The translations under genes and the position numbers were made by a program. The notes beneath the pieces are model-generated. The model saw nothing but the letters and a program-made list of their open reading frames with translations. It was not told the origin of the DNA and made no database searches. From Actinoplanes auranticolor (lineage in GTDB: Bacteria > Actinomycetota > Actinomycetes > Mycobacteriales > Micromonosporaceae): 64,000 nt of DNA. Shown one piece after another: positions 51,956-59,317 of this stretch; the stretch's first letter is position 1, and every line of letters begins with the position of its first letter. The stretch is from NCBI RefSeq assembly GCF_018332655.1, contig NZ_BOQL01000029.1, forward strand, positions 1 to 64,000. The letters run 5' to 3'.

Positions 51956-53092
51956 TCAGCCGCGCAGGGCGAGCTTCGCGGCGACCCGGGCCTGCACATG
52001 GGTGATCAGACGGTAGAGGTCCCGGCAGTAGACGGACGGGTAGCCGAAGCCCCCCTCGGGATCGAACCGGTGCGAATACTGGCCGCCGCCGCAGACCGTC
52101 ACCACCGGGCAGGCTCGGCACCCGCGCGCCAGCTTCACAAGAGTGCGCTCGGTCGCGAGCACGGCGGGATGACGCATCGCCTCATCGAGGGAGTGCCGGT
52201 GCACGGACATGCCCAGGGCCCCCAGCCCCGGGGCGGTGGTCTTGAGCGCGTCGGTGACCTCCAGGCTGCCGTCGGTCTCCACGGTGATCGCCGCGGCCGA
52301 GTCGAGACCGACCGCTTCCGTGTCGCTGGGGCCCCCGAGCAGCAGGGAGATGATCGACTCGAACAGCCGGATGCCGGTCTCCCGGACCGGCGCGTCGAAC
52401 CAGCGGTCGAACACCCGGATGAGCCAGTCGGCGTACGGCGTCGTCGCCGGATCGTGCCCGGGCGGCCGGTGCACCCAGTTCGCCAGCGGAAGCAGGAGGT
52501 CGAGGCTCGGCGGTCCGAGAGCGAGCAGGTCCTCGTAGACCTGGAGCGGGTCGTTGCTGAGGTCGACCGTGCACAGCAGCCCCGTCCAGACGTCCCCGGC
52601 CGCGCGCATCCGGTCGATCCCCTGCACCGCCAGGGCGAAGCTGGGCCGGCCGTCCGCGAAGCGGCGGTGCCGATCGTTGGCCTCCCGGCCACCGTCCACG
52701 CTCACCCCGACGCCGACGCGGTGACGCCGGAAGACCTCGACGAAGCGGTCGTCGACGAGGGTGCCGTTGGTCTGCAGGGTGACGTCGACCGAGGTACGCG
52801 GCGCGGCCGCCCGGATCGCGGTGATGACCTCGGCTATCCGGTCCGGCCCCGCGAGCAGCGGCTCGCCCCCGTGCAGGACCACGAAGATCTTCTCGAGCCC
52901 GTGGGCGCGGGCGTGCTCACCGATGCGCGCCGCCAGGGCCGCGGTCGTCCGCCCGCTCATGATCATCGGCCGGTCGCGCCAGCTCTGATCGACGTGGTGG
53001 TAGACGTAGCAGTAGTGACATGACAGGTTGCAGCGGCTGTGCAACTTCACGATGAACTGCCGGAAGGGCTGCTCCGGACTGTCGGCGTCCAT
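51956..53092 (-). CDS. fxsB: Radical SAM/SPASM peptide maturase, FxsB-like
   Basis: A 378-residue radical SAM enzyme. The [4Fe-4S]-SAM motif CNLSCHYC (Cys21, Cys25, Cys28) is followed by FVVLHGGEPLLAG, VTLQTNGTLVDD and GVGVSVDGG. A C-terminal SPASM-like cysteine cluster is present (ARGCRACPVVTVCGGGQYSHRF...VYCRDL). FxsB-type enzymes cross-link an aromatic residue to a nearby side chain, forming cyclophanes in the precursor peptide. ATG 53092 starts five bases after the precursor stop; a longer upstream frame overlaps the precursor and is less likely. It probably acts on the 65-residue peptide encoded just before it. Confidence 0.88.
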   Translation of the reverse strand: MDADSPEQPFRQFIVKLHSRCNLSCHYCYVYHHVDQSWRDRPMIMSGRTTAALAARIGEHARAHGLEKIFVVLHGGEPLLAGPDRIAEVITAIRAAAPRTSVDVTLQTNGTLVDDRFVEVFRRHRVGVGVSVDGGREANDRHRRFADGRPSFALAVQGIDRMRAAGDVWTGLLCTVDLSNDPLQVYEDLLALGPPSLDLLLPLANWVHRPPGHDPATTPYADWLIRVFDRWFDAPVRETGIRLFESIISLLLGGPSDTEAVGLDSAAAITVETDGSLEVTDALKTTAPGLGALGMSVHRHSLDEAMRHPAVLATERTLVKLARGCRACPVVTVCGGGQYSHRFDPEGGFGYPSVYCRDLYRLITHVQARVAAKLALRG

Positions 53093-53097
53093 GCGGA

Positions 53098-53295
53098 TCA
53101 GGAACGGCGCAGCGGCGCGGCGTTGAAGGCGGCAACACTGTCCCGCTTGCCCGACGCCGCGTTCTCCAACACCCGACGCAGGCAATGATCAAGCACCGTG
53201 TCCCCGCCCTCCCGTAGGGCGAGCAGTTCCTCCAGGGACAGATCGGCGGCGCGGACGAGGCCGGTTCGGATCGCGGTCGCGGGCGGTGGCGTCAT
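53098..53295 (-). CDS. fxsA: FxsA-like precursor peptide with variant C terminus
   Basis: A 65-residue peptide directly upstream of the radical SAM gene. The leader part LVRAADLSLEELLALREGGDTVLDHCLRRVLEN, read in pieces, resembles FxsA leaders (leucine-rich helix, then a conserved L-R-R-V-L). The C terminus is VAAFNAAPLRRS. Canonical members end Phe-x-Ser-x-x-COOH; here the aromatic is followed by Asn-Ala-Ala and six more residues, so the expected core differs. ATG 53295 overlaps the acetyltransferase stop as ATGA. If FxsB acts here, Phe57 is the only aromatic residue near the end and the likely cross-link site. Confidence 0.72.
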   Translation of the reverse strand: MTPPPATAIRTGLVRAADLSLEELLALREGGDTVLDHCLRRVLENAASGKRDSVAAFNAAPLRRS

Positions 53296-54140
53296 CGCAT
53301 CTCACTTTCGTGGCCCACGGCGGGGCCGGGTTCCCGGCGCAGGGGACGCCGAGGGGCGAGCCAGTTTTCTGCGAAACGCACCGCTTCGCGAACAGGGAAT
53401 AGGCGACTCGTCGCTGCACCGACCATCGCCCGGCAGAGATAGGCGTCTTTGTCGTACTCTGCCTCGTAGTCGGCTCCCAGGTCGCCGAAATCGTGATCAT
53501 CGAGTCCGGCCGTTTCGTATCTTACCCACTCGCGCCCGTTTTCGGTTCGCACAACGGCAGTCAGCTGCACGACGCGCAACCCCGGCAGACGCGACTCCGC
53601 CAGGTGGAATGCGGTGCATTTCTCGTAGCCGACGCCGAGCAGCAGGACCTTGGCGCCGGCCCGCTCCAGCGCCGCCAGCGGCGATCCGTCCCCCAGCAGG
53701 GAGTCCAGGCGATGCTCCGCCATGAGCGCGGCCGCCTGCCGGCCGACCGCCGCGAACGAGGTCAGCGGATGTCCACTTCGGGCGGAGCCGGGCCACGTGC
53801 GGACCCGCTCGGCCACGGCGCCCATGCCGTCACTGGGTGTCAGCGCCGGCTCGAAGGGCGGCAGATGCTCGCGGATCGTGTCCCACCACTGCGATGGAAC
53901 CGTGCGGTGCGACCACCGGGAGGGATCGCGGTTGTCGGGGGTCTGGGCCGGGACGACGATCGTCCCGTACGGCCCCACCGCCTCGAGCAGAGCCTGGACG
54001 ACCGCGGTCGCACCCCCGCAGACCCAGCCGATGGACCGCATCGAGCTGTGTACGAGGAGCACGTCTCCGGCCCGCACCCCCAGCAGCGTGAATTCCCGGG
54101 TGAGTAATTCACGTGTTCTCATGGGTATGTCGACGTTCAC
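53292..54140 (-). CDS. AAC(3)-family N-acetyltransferase
   Basis: A 282-residue protein of the aminoglycoside 3-N-acetyltransferase/YokD family, which transfers acetyl from acetyl-CoA to amines. Typical stretches are LGVRAGDVLLVHSSMRSIGWVCGGATAVVQALLEAVG when read in parts, GTIVVPAQT, and LLLGVGYEKCTAFHLAE carrying the conserved His. Several starts are open; GTG 54140 is preferred because GGAGG lies ten bases upstream, with ATG 54122 and ATG 54170 as alternatives. It is the first gene of the peptide operon, so it may acetylate the precursor, the mature peptide or an unrelated amine. Classical aminoglycoside resistance is possible but not implied by context. Confidence 0.83.
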   Translation of the reverse strand: MNVDIPMRTRELLTREFTLLGVRAGDVLLVHSSMRSIGWVCGGATAVVQALLEAVGPYGTIVVPAQTPDNRDPSRWSHRTVPSQWWDTIREHLPPFEPALTPSDGMGAVAERVRTWPGSARSGHPLTSFAAVGRQAAALMAEHRLDSLLGDGSPLAALERAGAKVLLLGVGYEKCTAFHLAESRLPGLRVVQLTAVVRTENGREWVRYETAGLDDHDFGDLGADYEAEYDKDAYLCRAMVGAATSRLFPVREAVRFAENWLAPRRPLRREPGPAVGHESEMR

Positions 54141-54238
54141 GATCGGGGGTCCTCCGTTCAGCCGGCTCATCGACTGTCCGCGCAGTTCCTGGCCTTGCCT
54201 TTATCGTCGTTCATCCGGCCACCGCCGAACGCCGTTCT

Positions 54239-54261
54239 GTCAACCCCGTGCACAAGTTGAC
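54239..54261. promoter_or_regulatory. Inverted repeat GTCAAC-N11-GTTGAC in the divergent gap
   Basis: The repeat lies between the acetyltransferase operon and the divergent NB-ARC/TPR gene. The right half starts a TTGACGA element that recurs near 54309, giving two direct TTGACGA copies. On the minus strand the left half reads TTGACA. The region probably holds both promoters and a shared regulatory site. Confidence 0.5.
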
Positions 54262-54353
54262 GACTATTGGCCCCAGGACTTCCAATGGACTTCCGGCGTC
54301 TGGCGAAACTTGACGATTGCTGACGGGGTACGCCGGCGAACGGGGGCTTCATC

Positions 54354-57200
54354 GTGGCGAGGGCACCGCGACCGGGTCCGCCCGCCGACGGCCCGCTGAG
54401 TGATCTCGTCCGTGCCCTGCACGAGTTGCATCGTGACGCCGGAAAGCCGGGAGTCCGCCGGATCAGCACCGCGATCCGCGATCACGAGGACATGCGCGAC
54501 ACGGTCAGTCACGAGACGATCAGCGCGATGCTCCGCGGCAGCGGCCTGCCGAAGTGGGTCAAGGTCGAATGCGTGGTCCGCCAGCTCGCCGAGTGGTCGG
54601 TGACCGGGCTGGACCCCGACCGGGAGGTCCGCCGCTTCCATCAGCTCTGGCTGGCGGCCGACGACGGTCCCGCGGCCGTGCTCCCGGCCCGCGTGCGGAG
54701 CGATTTCGTGGTCGCCGGCGGGCCGGTCCCGGTTCCGGCGGCTCCGCCCGCCACCACCGCGATGCTGACCAACGTCCCCGGCCCGGCCCCGCACTTCACC
54801 GGCCGCCGTGACCTGCTGAACCGGATCCGGGCCACGCTGACCGGCCCGGGTTACGCACCGCTGCCCCTCGTCGGCGTCGGCGGCGTCGGCAAGACCCAGC
54901 TCGCCCTGCAGTACGTCGACCGCTGGGCGGCCGAGTACGACGTGCTCTGGTGGGTGCCGGCCGAGCAGTCCTCACAGGCGATGGCGGCCCTCGCGGCACT
55001 GGGCGACCAGCTGGGCATCACCGCGTCCAACGACATGCGGCAGACCGTCCGCGACGTGCTGACCACCCTCGAGGCGAGCGCGCTGCGCTGGCTGCTGGTC
55101 TACGACAACGCCGATCAACCGACGGACCTGGGCCTGCTTCTTCCCGCGACCGGCGGACATGTGCTCGTCACCTCCCGTAACTCCGCCTGGGAGCACGCCC
55201 TGAACGTCGACGTCTTCTCCCGCGAGGAGAGCATCGCCTTCCTGCGCGAGTGGGGCGTGACCGCGCCCGCCGACGACTGTGACGCCCTCGCCGAGCAGCT
55301 CGGCGACCTCCCGCTGGCGCTCGACCAGGTCTGTGCGATGCAGACCGCGACGGGGATGCCGGTGGCGGAGTACCTGCGGCTGTTCGCCGAGCACTTCGAC
55401 GAGTTGCTCGCGGCCGGTGGCAGGCGCGGCTCCCGGACCACGACGGTCACCACGTTCGTCAACGTCGCCGCCGGACGGCTGCGGGCGGAGTCCGTGGCGG
55501 CGTCCCAGCTGCTCGAGCTCCTGGCGTTCATGGCGCCCCTGCCGGTGCCGGTCTCCCTGCTCCACCTGGGACGGGACGCCCGGGTCACCCCGCCGCTGGG
55601 CCGGGTGCTCTACCGCACCGACGACCTGAGCAAACAGGCGCTGCACCTGGGCCGGTACGGCCTGGCCCAGGTGAGCAGCGACGGGCAGCAGCTCCAGATG
55701 CATCGCCTGGTGCAACGCGTGGTCCGCGACGGCTTGAGCGACGCGGACGCCCGGGTCCGCCGCCTCGACGTGCACCGGCTACTGGCCGCCGCCGACCCGG
55801 GCAAGCCCGACGACTCGCGCACCTGGAGCCAGCACGGCGAGATCGGGCCGCACCTGATCTCGTCCGATGCCCTGCACTCCACCGAGACCGCGGCCCGGGA
55901 GGCGGTACTCCATCAGATCCGCTACCTGGAACGTATCGGTGACTTCGAGGCTTCCGCACGGTTGGGAGGCAGCGCCGTCGAAGCCTGGCGGGCGGATCCG
56001 GCGGACGGCGGGCTCGGGGCGGAGCACGAGCTCACCGTCCGGGCCACCCGCCACCTCGCCAACGCCCTCCGTTCGCTCGGTGCGTACGCCGAGTCCCGCA
56101 ACATGATCATCGAACTGCTGGACCTGCTCCGGAGCAGCCGGACCTACGGTCCGGATCATCCCGACACCCTGGCGACAGCCGGGGTTCTGGCGTTCTACCT
56201 GAGATTCGCGGGGGATTACCGGCGGGCGCTCGACGAGGACCGTCGCCGGGTCGAGGTCCTCCAGCGCCTGCACGGCGCGGACGACACCCGCACCACGGAC
56301 GCGCTGGGCAATCTGACGGTCAACCTGAGACTGCTGGGCGACCCGGCGGCTGCGCTCCGACACGACGAGGAGCTGGTGCGGACCCTCACCCGTATCGCCG
56401 GCCGGGAGAACGAACGCACCCGCGTCGCCGTCCGCAACCAGGTGTGGGACCTGCTCGCCCTCGGCCGGTTCAGCGAGGCGGTCGACGAGCAGCGCCGGAA
56501 CATGCCACGGTTCAACGCCAACGAGATCACGGTGGCTCAGCGGGCCATCGCGGTGGGTCTGCGCAAGCTGGGCCGGCTGGACGAGGCGCTGGCGGAGGCG
56601 ACGGACAACTACCGGACCTGCCAGCGGCGATACGGGCCGGACCATCATCTGACGTTGGCCTCGATCATGACCTATGCGAACACGCTGCGTGCCGTCGGGG
56701 ATGCGGTGGGAGCGCGACGGCTCGCCACCGAGGCGCTCGACCGGTACCGGCGGTTGTTCGGGGAGCAGAACCCGCTGACCCTGGCCGCCTCGACGAATCT
56801 GACCGTGGTGCTGCGGTCACTCGGGCAGTGGCGGGAGGCGCACAACATCGACGAGCTCACCCATGAGCAGACCGTCCGGGTGCTCGGCGCGGACCACCCC
56901 CATGCGCTGGTCACCGCGATCGGGCTCGGCAACGACCTGGCCCACCACCACATCGGCAAGGACGCCGTCGCGCTGGGCACCGCCACCCTGGAGGGCCTGC
57001 GCCGGGTCCGGGGCGACGACCATCCTGAGACCTGGATCTGCGCCACCAACCTCGCTCTCGACACAGGAGCACCGGGGCACCCCCGTCACCGCGAGGCCGT
57101 CGAGCGGCTCGCCGCGCTCGTGGGCGCCGATCATCCCGACGCCCGGGCCGCCGCCGCGGGAGTGCGGCTGGAATGTGACATCGAGCCGCCGCCCACCTAG
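54354..57200 (+). CDS. HTH-NB-ARC-TPR protein, second FxsT-like
   Basis: A 948-residue STAND protein. Residues about 15-85 resemble a helix-turn-helix or related small domain (LVRALHELHRDAGKPGVRRISTAIR; TVSHETISAMLRGSGLP). The NB-ARC module has GVGGVGKT at residues 174-181, LLVYDNAD, VLVTSRN and LPLALDQVCAM. The C-terminal half is TPR repeats with GPDHPDTLATAG and GADHPHALVTAI-type motifs at about 42-residue spacing. It lacks the KGGxGR and TIR-like parts of the first FxsT. The start is GTG 54354 behind GGGGG. It may be a regulator of the divergent peptide operon or a second sensor. Confidence 0.85.
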   Translation: MARAPRPGPPADGPLSDLVRALHELHRDAGKPGVRRISTAIRDHEDMRDTVSHETISAMLRGSGLPKWVKVECVVRQLAEWSVTGLDPDREVRRFHQLWLAADDGPAAVLPARVRSDFVVAGGPVPVPAAPPATTAMLTNVPGPAPHFTGRRDLLNRIRATLTGPGYAPLPLVGVGGVGKTQLALQYVDRWAAEYDVLWWVPAEQSSQAMAALAALGDQLGITASNDMRQTVRDVLTTLEASALRWLLVYDNADQPTDLGLLLPATGGHVLVTSRNSAWEHALNVDVFSREESIAFLREWGVTAPADDCDALAEQLGDLPLALDQVCAMQTATGMPVAEYLRLFAEHFDELLAAGGRRGSRTTTVTTFVNVAAGRLRAESVAASQLLELLAFMAPLPVPVSLLHLGRDARVTPPLGRVLYRTDDLSKQALHLGRYGLAQVSSDGQQLQMHRLVQRVVRDGLSDADARVRRLDVHRLLAAADPGKPDDSRTWSQHGEIGPHLISSDALHSTETAAREAVLHQIRYLERIGDFEASARLGGSAVEAWRADPADGGLGAEHELTVRATRHLANALRSLGAYAESRNMIIELLDLLRSSRTYGPDHPDTLATAGVLAFYLRFAGDYRRALDEDRRRVEVLQRLHGADDTRTTDALGNLTVNLRLLGDPAAALRHDEELVRTLTRIAGRENERTRVAVRNQVWDLLALGRFSEAVDEQRRNMPRFNANEITVAQRAIAVGLRKLGRLDEALAEATDNYRTCQRRYGPDHHLTLASIMTYANTLRAVGDAVGARRLATEALDRYRRLFGEQNPLTLAASTNLTVVLRSLGQWREAHNIDELTHEQTVRVLGADHPHALVTAIGLGNDLAHHHIGKDAVALGTATLEGLRRVRGDDHPETWICATNLALDTGAPGHPRHREAVERLAALVGADHPDARAAAAGVRLECDIEPPPT

Positions 57201-57233
57201 GACCGGCGGTGAAGGCCGGCCCGGCCCACCGCG

Positions 57234-59015
57234 TCACACCAGGTGGGCCGTCCGGCCGCGCTGCGGATCGGAGATCCTGACCACTTGGAATCCCGCGTCG
57301 GCCAGGATGGCCGGCAGCTCCCGCACCGCCGCGCGGCTCTTCTCGCGGCGCTCGTGGGGCAACTCGGCCCAGTCGAGCAGATACGGCGTCAGCTTCGCCC
57401 ACGGCTCACGAGTGGGACCGTACCGCCAGCCGGCCGCGGTGGCCTCGCTCAGCCAGCGCTGCTGTTCGTCCTGAGCGAGCTGCTCCACCTCGTCCGGCGA
57501 CAGAGTGAAGTCGCCCGGCCCGCTGCGAGCGACGATCGTGCAGCCGATGGCGTTCAGCTTCGTACCGATGGATCCGGCCTGTGACCGGTTGAAGCCCCGG
57601 CGTTCCTCGTCGAGGTTCACCCATGGCACCAGTGCGGCCGGGTCGGTGGGCTCGCCCGGGTGTTCCCGGCACTCGATCACGTAGCGCTCGTGGATGAGCC
57701 GGGCGAGCCGTTCCACCAGATCCTCGGCGATGAGTGCCGGGTCGCACGCGCTGCTGTGCTTGGGGAAGAGTTTGATCTTTCCGTGCACCTGGTCGAGGAG
57801 AGGGCGGCCGTACTCGTCGCCGAAGGCATCGGTGAGACCCGCCAGGCGGTCGACCGGCACGAGTACGGTTCCGGCGACGCGGTGCCACAGCTCGTACGCG
57901 GTAAGGGCCACCTGCAGGCCGTACTCCTCGTCCTCGTAGCAGAGGTAGGCGTCGTCGTACGCCAGCTCGGGATGCTCAGCGAGCAGGGTGGGCACATCCG
58001 TCTCGTGCGCCGTGACTGTGCACGCCTGCTCGAGGACCGGGTAGCGGCTGTGCAGCGCGGCGAGAGCGGCCACCGCGCCGGGCCGGACGAAGTCGACCGC
58101 TATCCGCGTCCGGTGGCCGCTGCGCCGCAGCCGCCAGTCCCGGGCCAGCGAGACCAGCAACGCCCGGGCGAACGGCGCGTCCCCGGCCACCAGGAGCCTG
58201 GGGAGATCCGGCCCGATCGGTTCCAGCGGCCGCTGGGCGAGCAGCACCTGCACGGCGAGCTGGTCGAGATTGAAGAAGTCGAGCCGCAGTCCCGGAGCGG
58301 CGTCGACCCCCAGCCGCCGGGCCTGCAACGCCATGGCCCGATCCGGGTCATGGATCTGGGCGTAGACGGTCGCCGGGCCGGAGTCGTCGTCGACCACCCG
58401 GCCCGCGGCGGCGGCGATGGCCACGTTGGTCGCGCTGTCGTCGGTGCAGGCATAGATGACGGTGGCCCGGTCCGCGCCGGCGCCACGGAGCACGTCCGGG
58501 TCCGTGGCATCGCCGGTCACGCCCAGCAGGTTTCCCCGGCGCATCTCCAGTGGTCCGATCGGACGACTGCGGATCACCACGGTCTTGCGCTGTGCCATCG
58601 CGAGGTTCCGGGCCAGCGCGGCGGCGGCGGACGAGTCGCCGCAGACGATGGCGTGGCCGCGGGCGTTGCGGGCGCGCATCCGGCGGAGCTCGGTGGCCAG
58701 CAGCAGCCGGACCGCTTCGGTCAGCGCGAACAGGGTCACCGCCGGTGCCGCGAAGCGGGCGATCTGCAACGTCAGCGGGAAGTCCGTGGCGTCCTGGAGC
58801 GGATCGGCACCGAGGACGAAGAGCTGGAGATCGAAGTAGAGGAGATTGAGGAACGTTCGCCCGGGCAGTTGCTGCTCGACGAAGTAGCGGTCGAGTCCGT
58901 GGTAGCCCAGGATGAGCGCGGCGAGCGCCAGGGCCGCGAAGGTCAGACGTACGACGGCGGCGGCGTGCCGGCTCAGACCAGGAGACGCGGATGCATCGAT
59001 ACTCGCCACAGCCAT
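57234..59015 (-). CDS. TrkA-N and RyR-domain membrane protein
   Basis: A 593-residue protein with two membrane segments (about residues 22-42 and 87-107) like a minimal ion-channel pore region, then TrkA-N-type Rossmann domains (HAIVCGDSSAAAALARNLA with the nucleotide loop, and VTGDATDPDVLRGAGADRATVIYACTDD when read in parts). A C-terminal RyR domain follows, with the family core VPWVNLDEERRGFNRSQAGSIGTKL in pieces and QQRWLSEATAAGWRYGPTREP (about residues 460-570). RyR domains in bacteria are linked to conflict systems and may bind nucleotide-like ligands. It is convergent with the NB-ARC/TPR gene and closes the island. Confidence 0.8.
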   Translation of the reverse strand: MAVASIDASASPGLSRHAAAVVRLTFAALALAALILGYHGLDRYFVEQQLPGRTFLNLLYFDLQLFVLGADPLQDATDFPLTLQIARFAAPAVTLFALTEAVRLLLATELRRMRARNARGHAIVCGDSSAAAALARNLAMAQRKTVVIRSRPIGPLEMRRGNLLGVTGDATDPDVLRGAGADRATVIYACTDDSATNVAIAAAAGRVVDDDSGPATVYAQIHDPDRAMALQARRLGVDAAPGLRLDFFNLDQLAVQVLLAQRPLEPIGPDLPRLLVAGDAPFARALLVSLARDWRLRRSGHRTRIAVDFVRPGAVAALAALHSRYPVLEQACTVTAHETDVPTLLAEHPELAYDDAYLCYEDEEYGLQVALTAYELWHRVAGTVLVPVDRLAGLTDAFGDEYGRPLLDQVHGKIKLFPKHSSACDPALIAEDLVERLARLIHERYVIECREHPGEPTDPAALVPWVNLDEERRGFNRSQAGSIGTKLNAIGCTIVARSGPGDFTLSPDEVEQLAQDEQQRWLSEATAAGWRYGPTREPWAKLTPYLLDWAELPHERREKSRAAVRELPAILADAGFQVVRISDPQRGRTAHLV

Positions 59016-59060
59016 GAATACATTGTGTCATCGATGCGCTACTACCCGTCAGGAACTTCC

Positions 59061-59141
59061 TGATCGGCGCGACGCTGGTCTCCGCCGCCGCCCTGACCAC
59101 CACGGTCCTGCTCGGACGTGTTCCGGCCGATCGTCGGCTGA
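59061..59141 (+). repeat. Right direct repeat (ykoC 3'-end relic), putative attR
   Basis: An 81-bp copy of the ykoC 3' end (43972-44051) in the same orientation. An extra G at 59118 shifts its frame, so it codes for nothing. If the block is an insertion, this is the displaced original end of ykoC. A small hairpin CCGCGC-N8-GCGCGG follows at 59181-59200 and may be the old ykoC terminator. Confidence 0.85.
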
Positions 59142-59317
59142 CGTCCGGTCCGATCGTCCAGCTGCGACAGTTCGTCCCACCCGCGCCTTTTGATGCGCGG
59201 CTGTGCATGAAACCCTTCCGTGTTCGTCCGGCGGTCACCCCGGCGCCATCCGGCGTTGCCGTGCGGGCGCGAGATTGGCCAGGTCATCCCCTTGTCGATC
59301 TTCGGGAGCCATGGGAC

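Larger units (their letters stand above)
44052..59060. mobile_element. Putative 15-kb genomic island with FxSxx-type peptide system
   Basis: The block between the two ykoC 3'-end repeats contains only the TIR, STAND, radical-SAM and RyR genes described below, all accessory in type. Left of it lies the ykoEDC operon, and right of it ordinary chromosomal genes resume. Site-specific elements often enter the 3' end of a gene, restoring it and leaving a direct repeat at the far side. No integrase, transposase or plasmid gene is seen, so the element may have lost mobility or been mobilised in trans. A segmental duplication by other means is the alternative. Confidence 0.65.

Noticed and set aside
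53101-53185. Longer start for the radical SAM protein at 53185
   Set aside because: The extra 31 codons overlap the precursor gene in another frame and are unlike the family. ATG 53092 begins just before the radical SAM domain.
54167-54469. Minus-strand frame overlapping the start of the second STAND gene
   Set aside because: It is antisense to strong coding sequence and covers the divergent promoter gap.
44052-59060. An integrase, transposase or plasmid gene inside the island
   Set aside because: Every sizeable frame is accounted for by TIR, STAND, peptide-modification or RyR genes, so none was reported.
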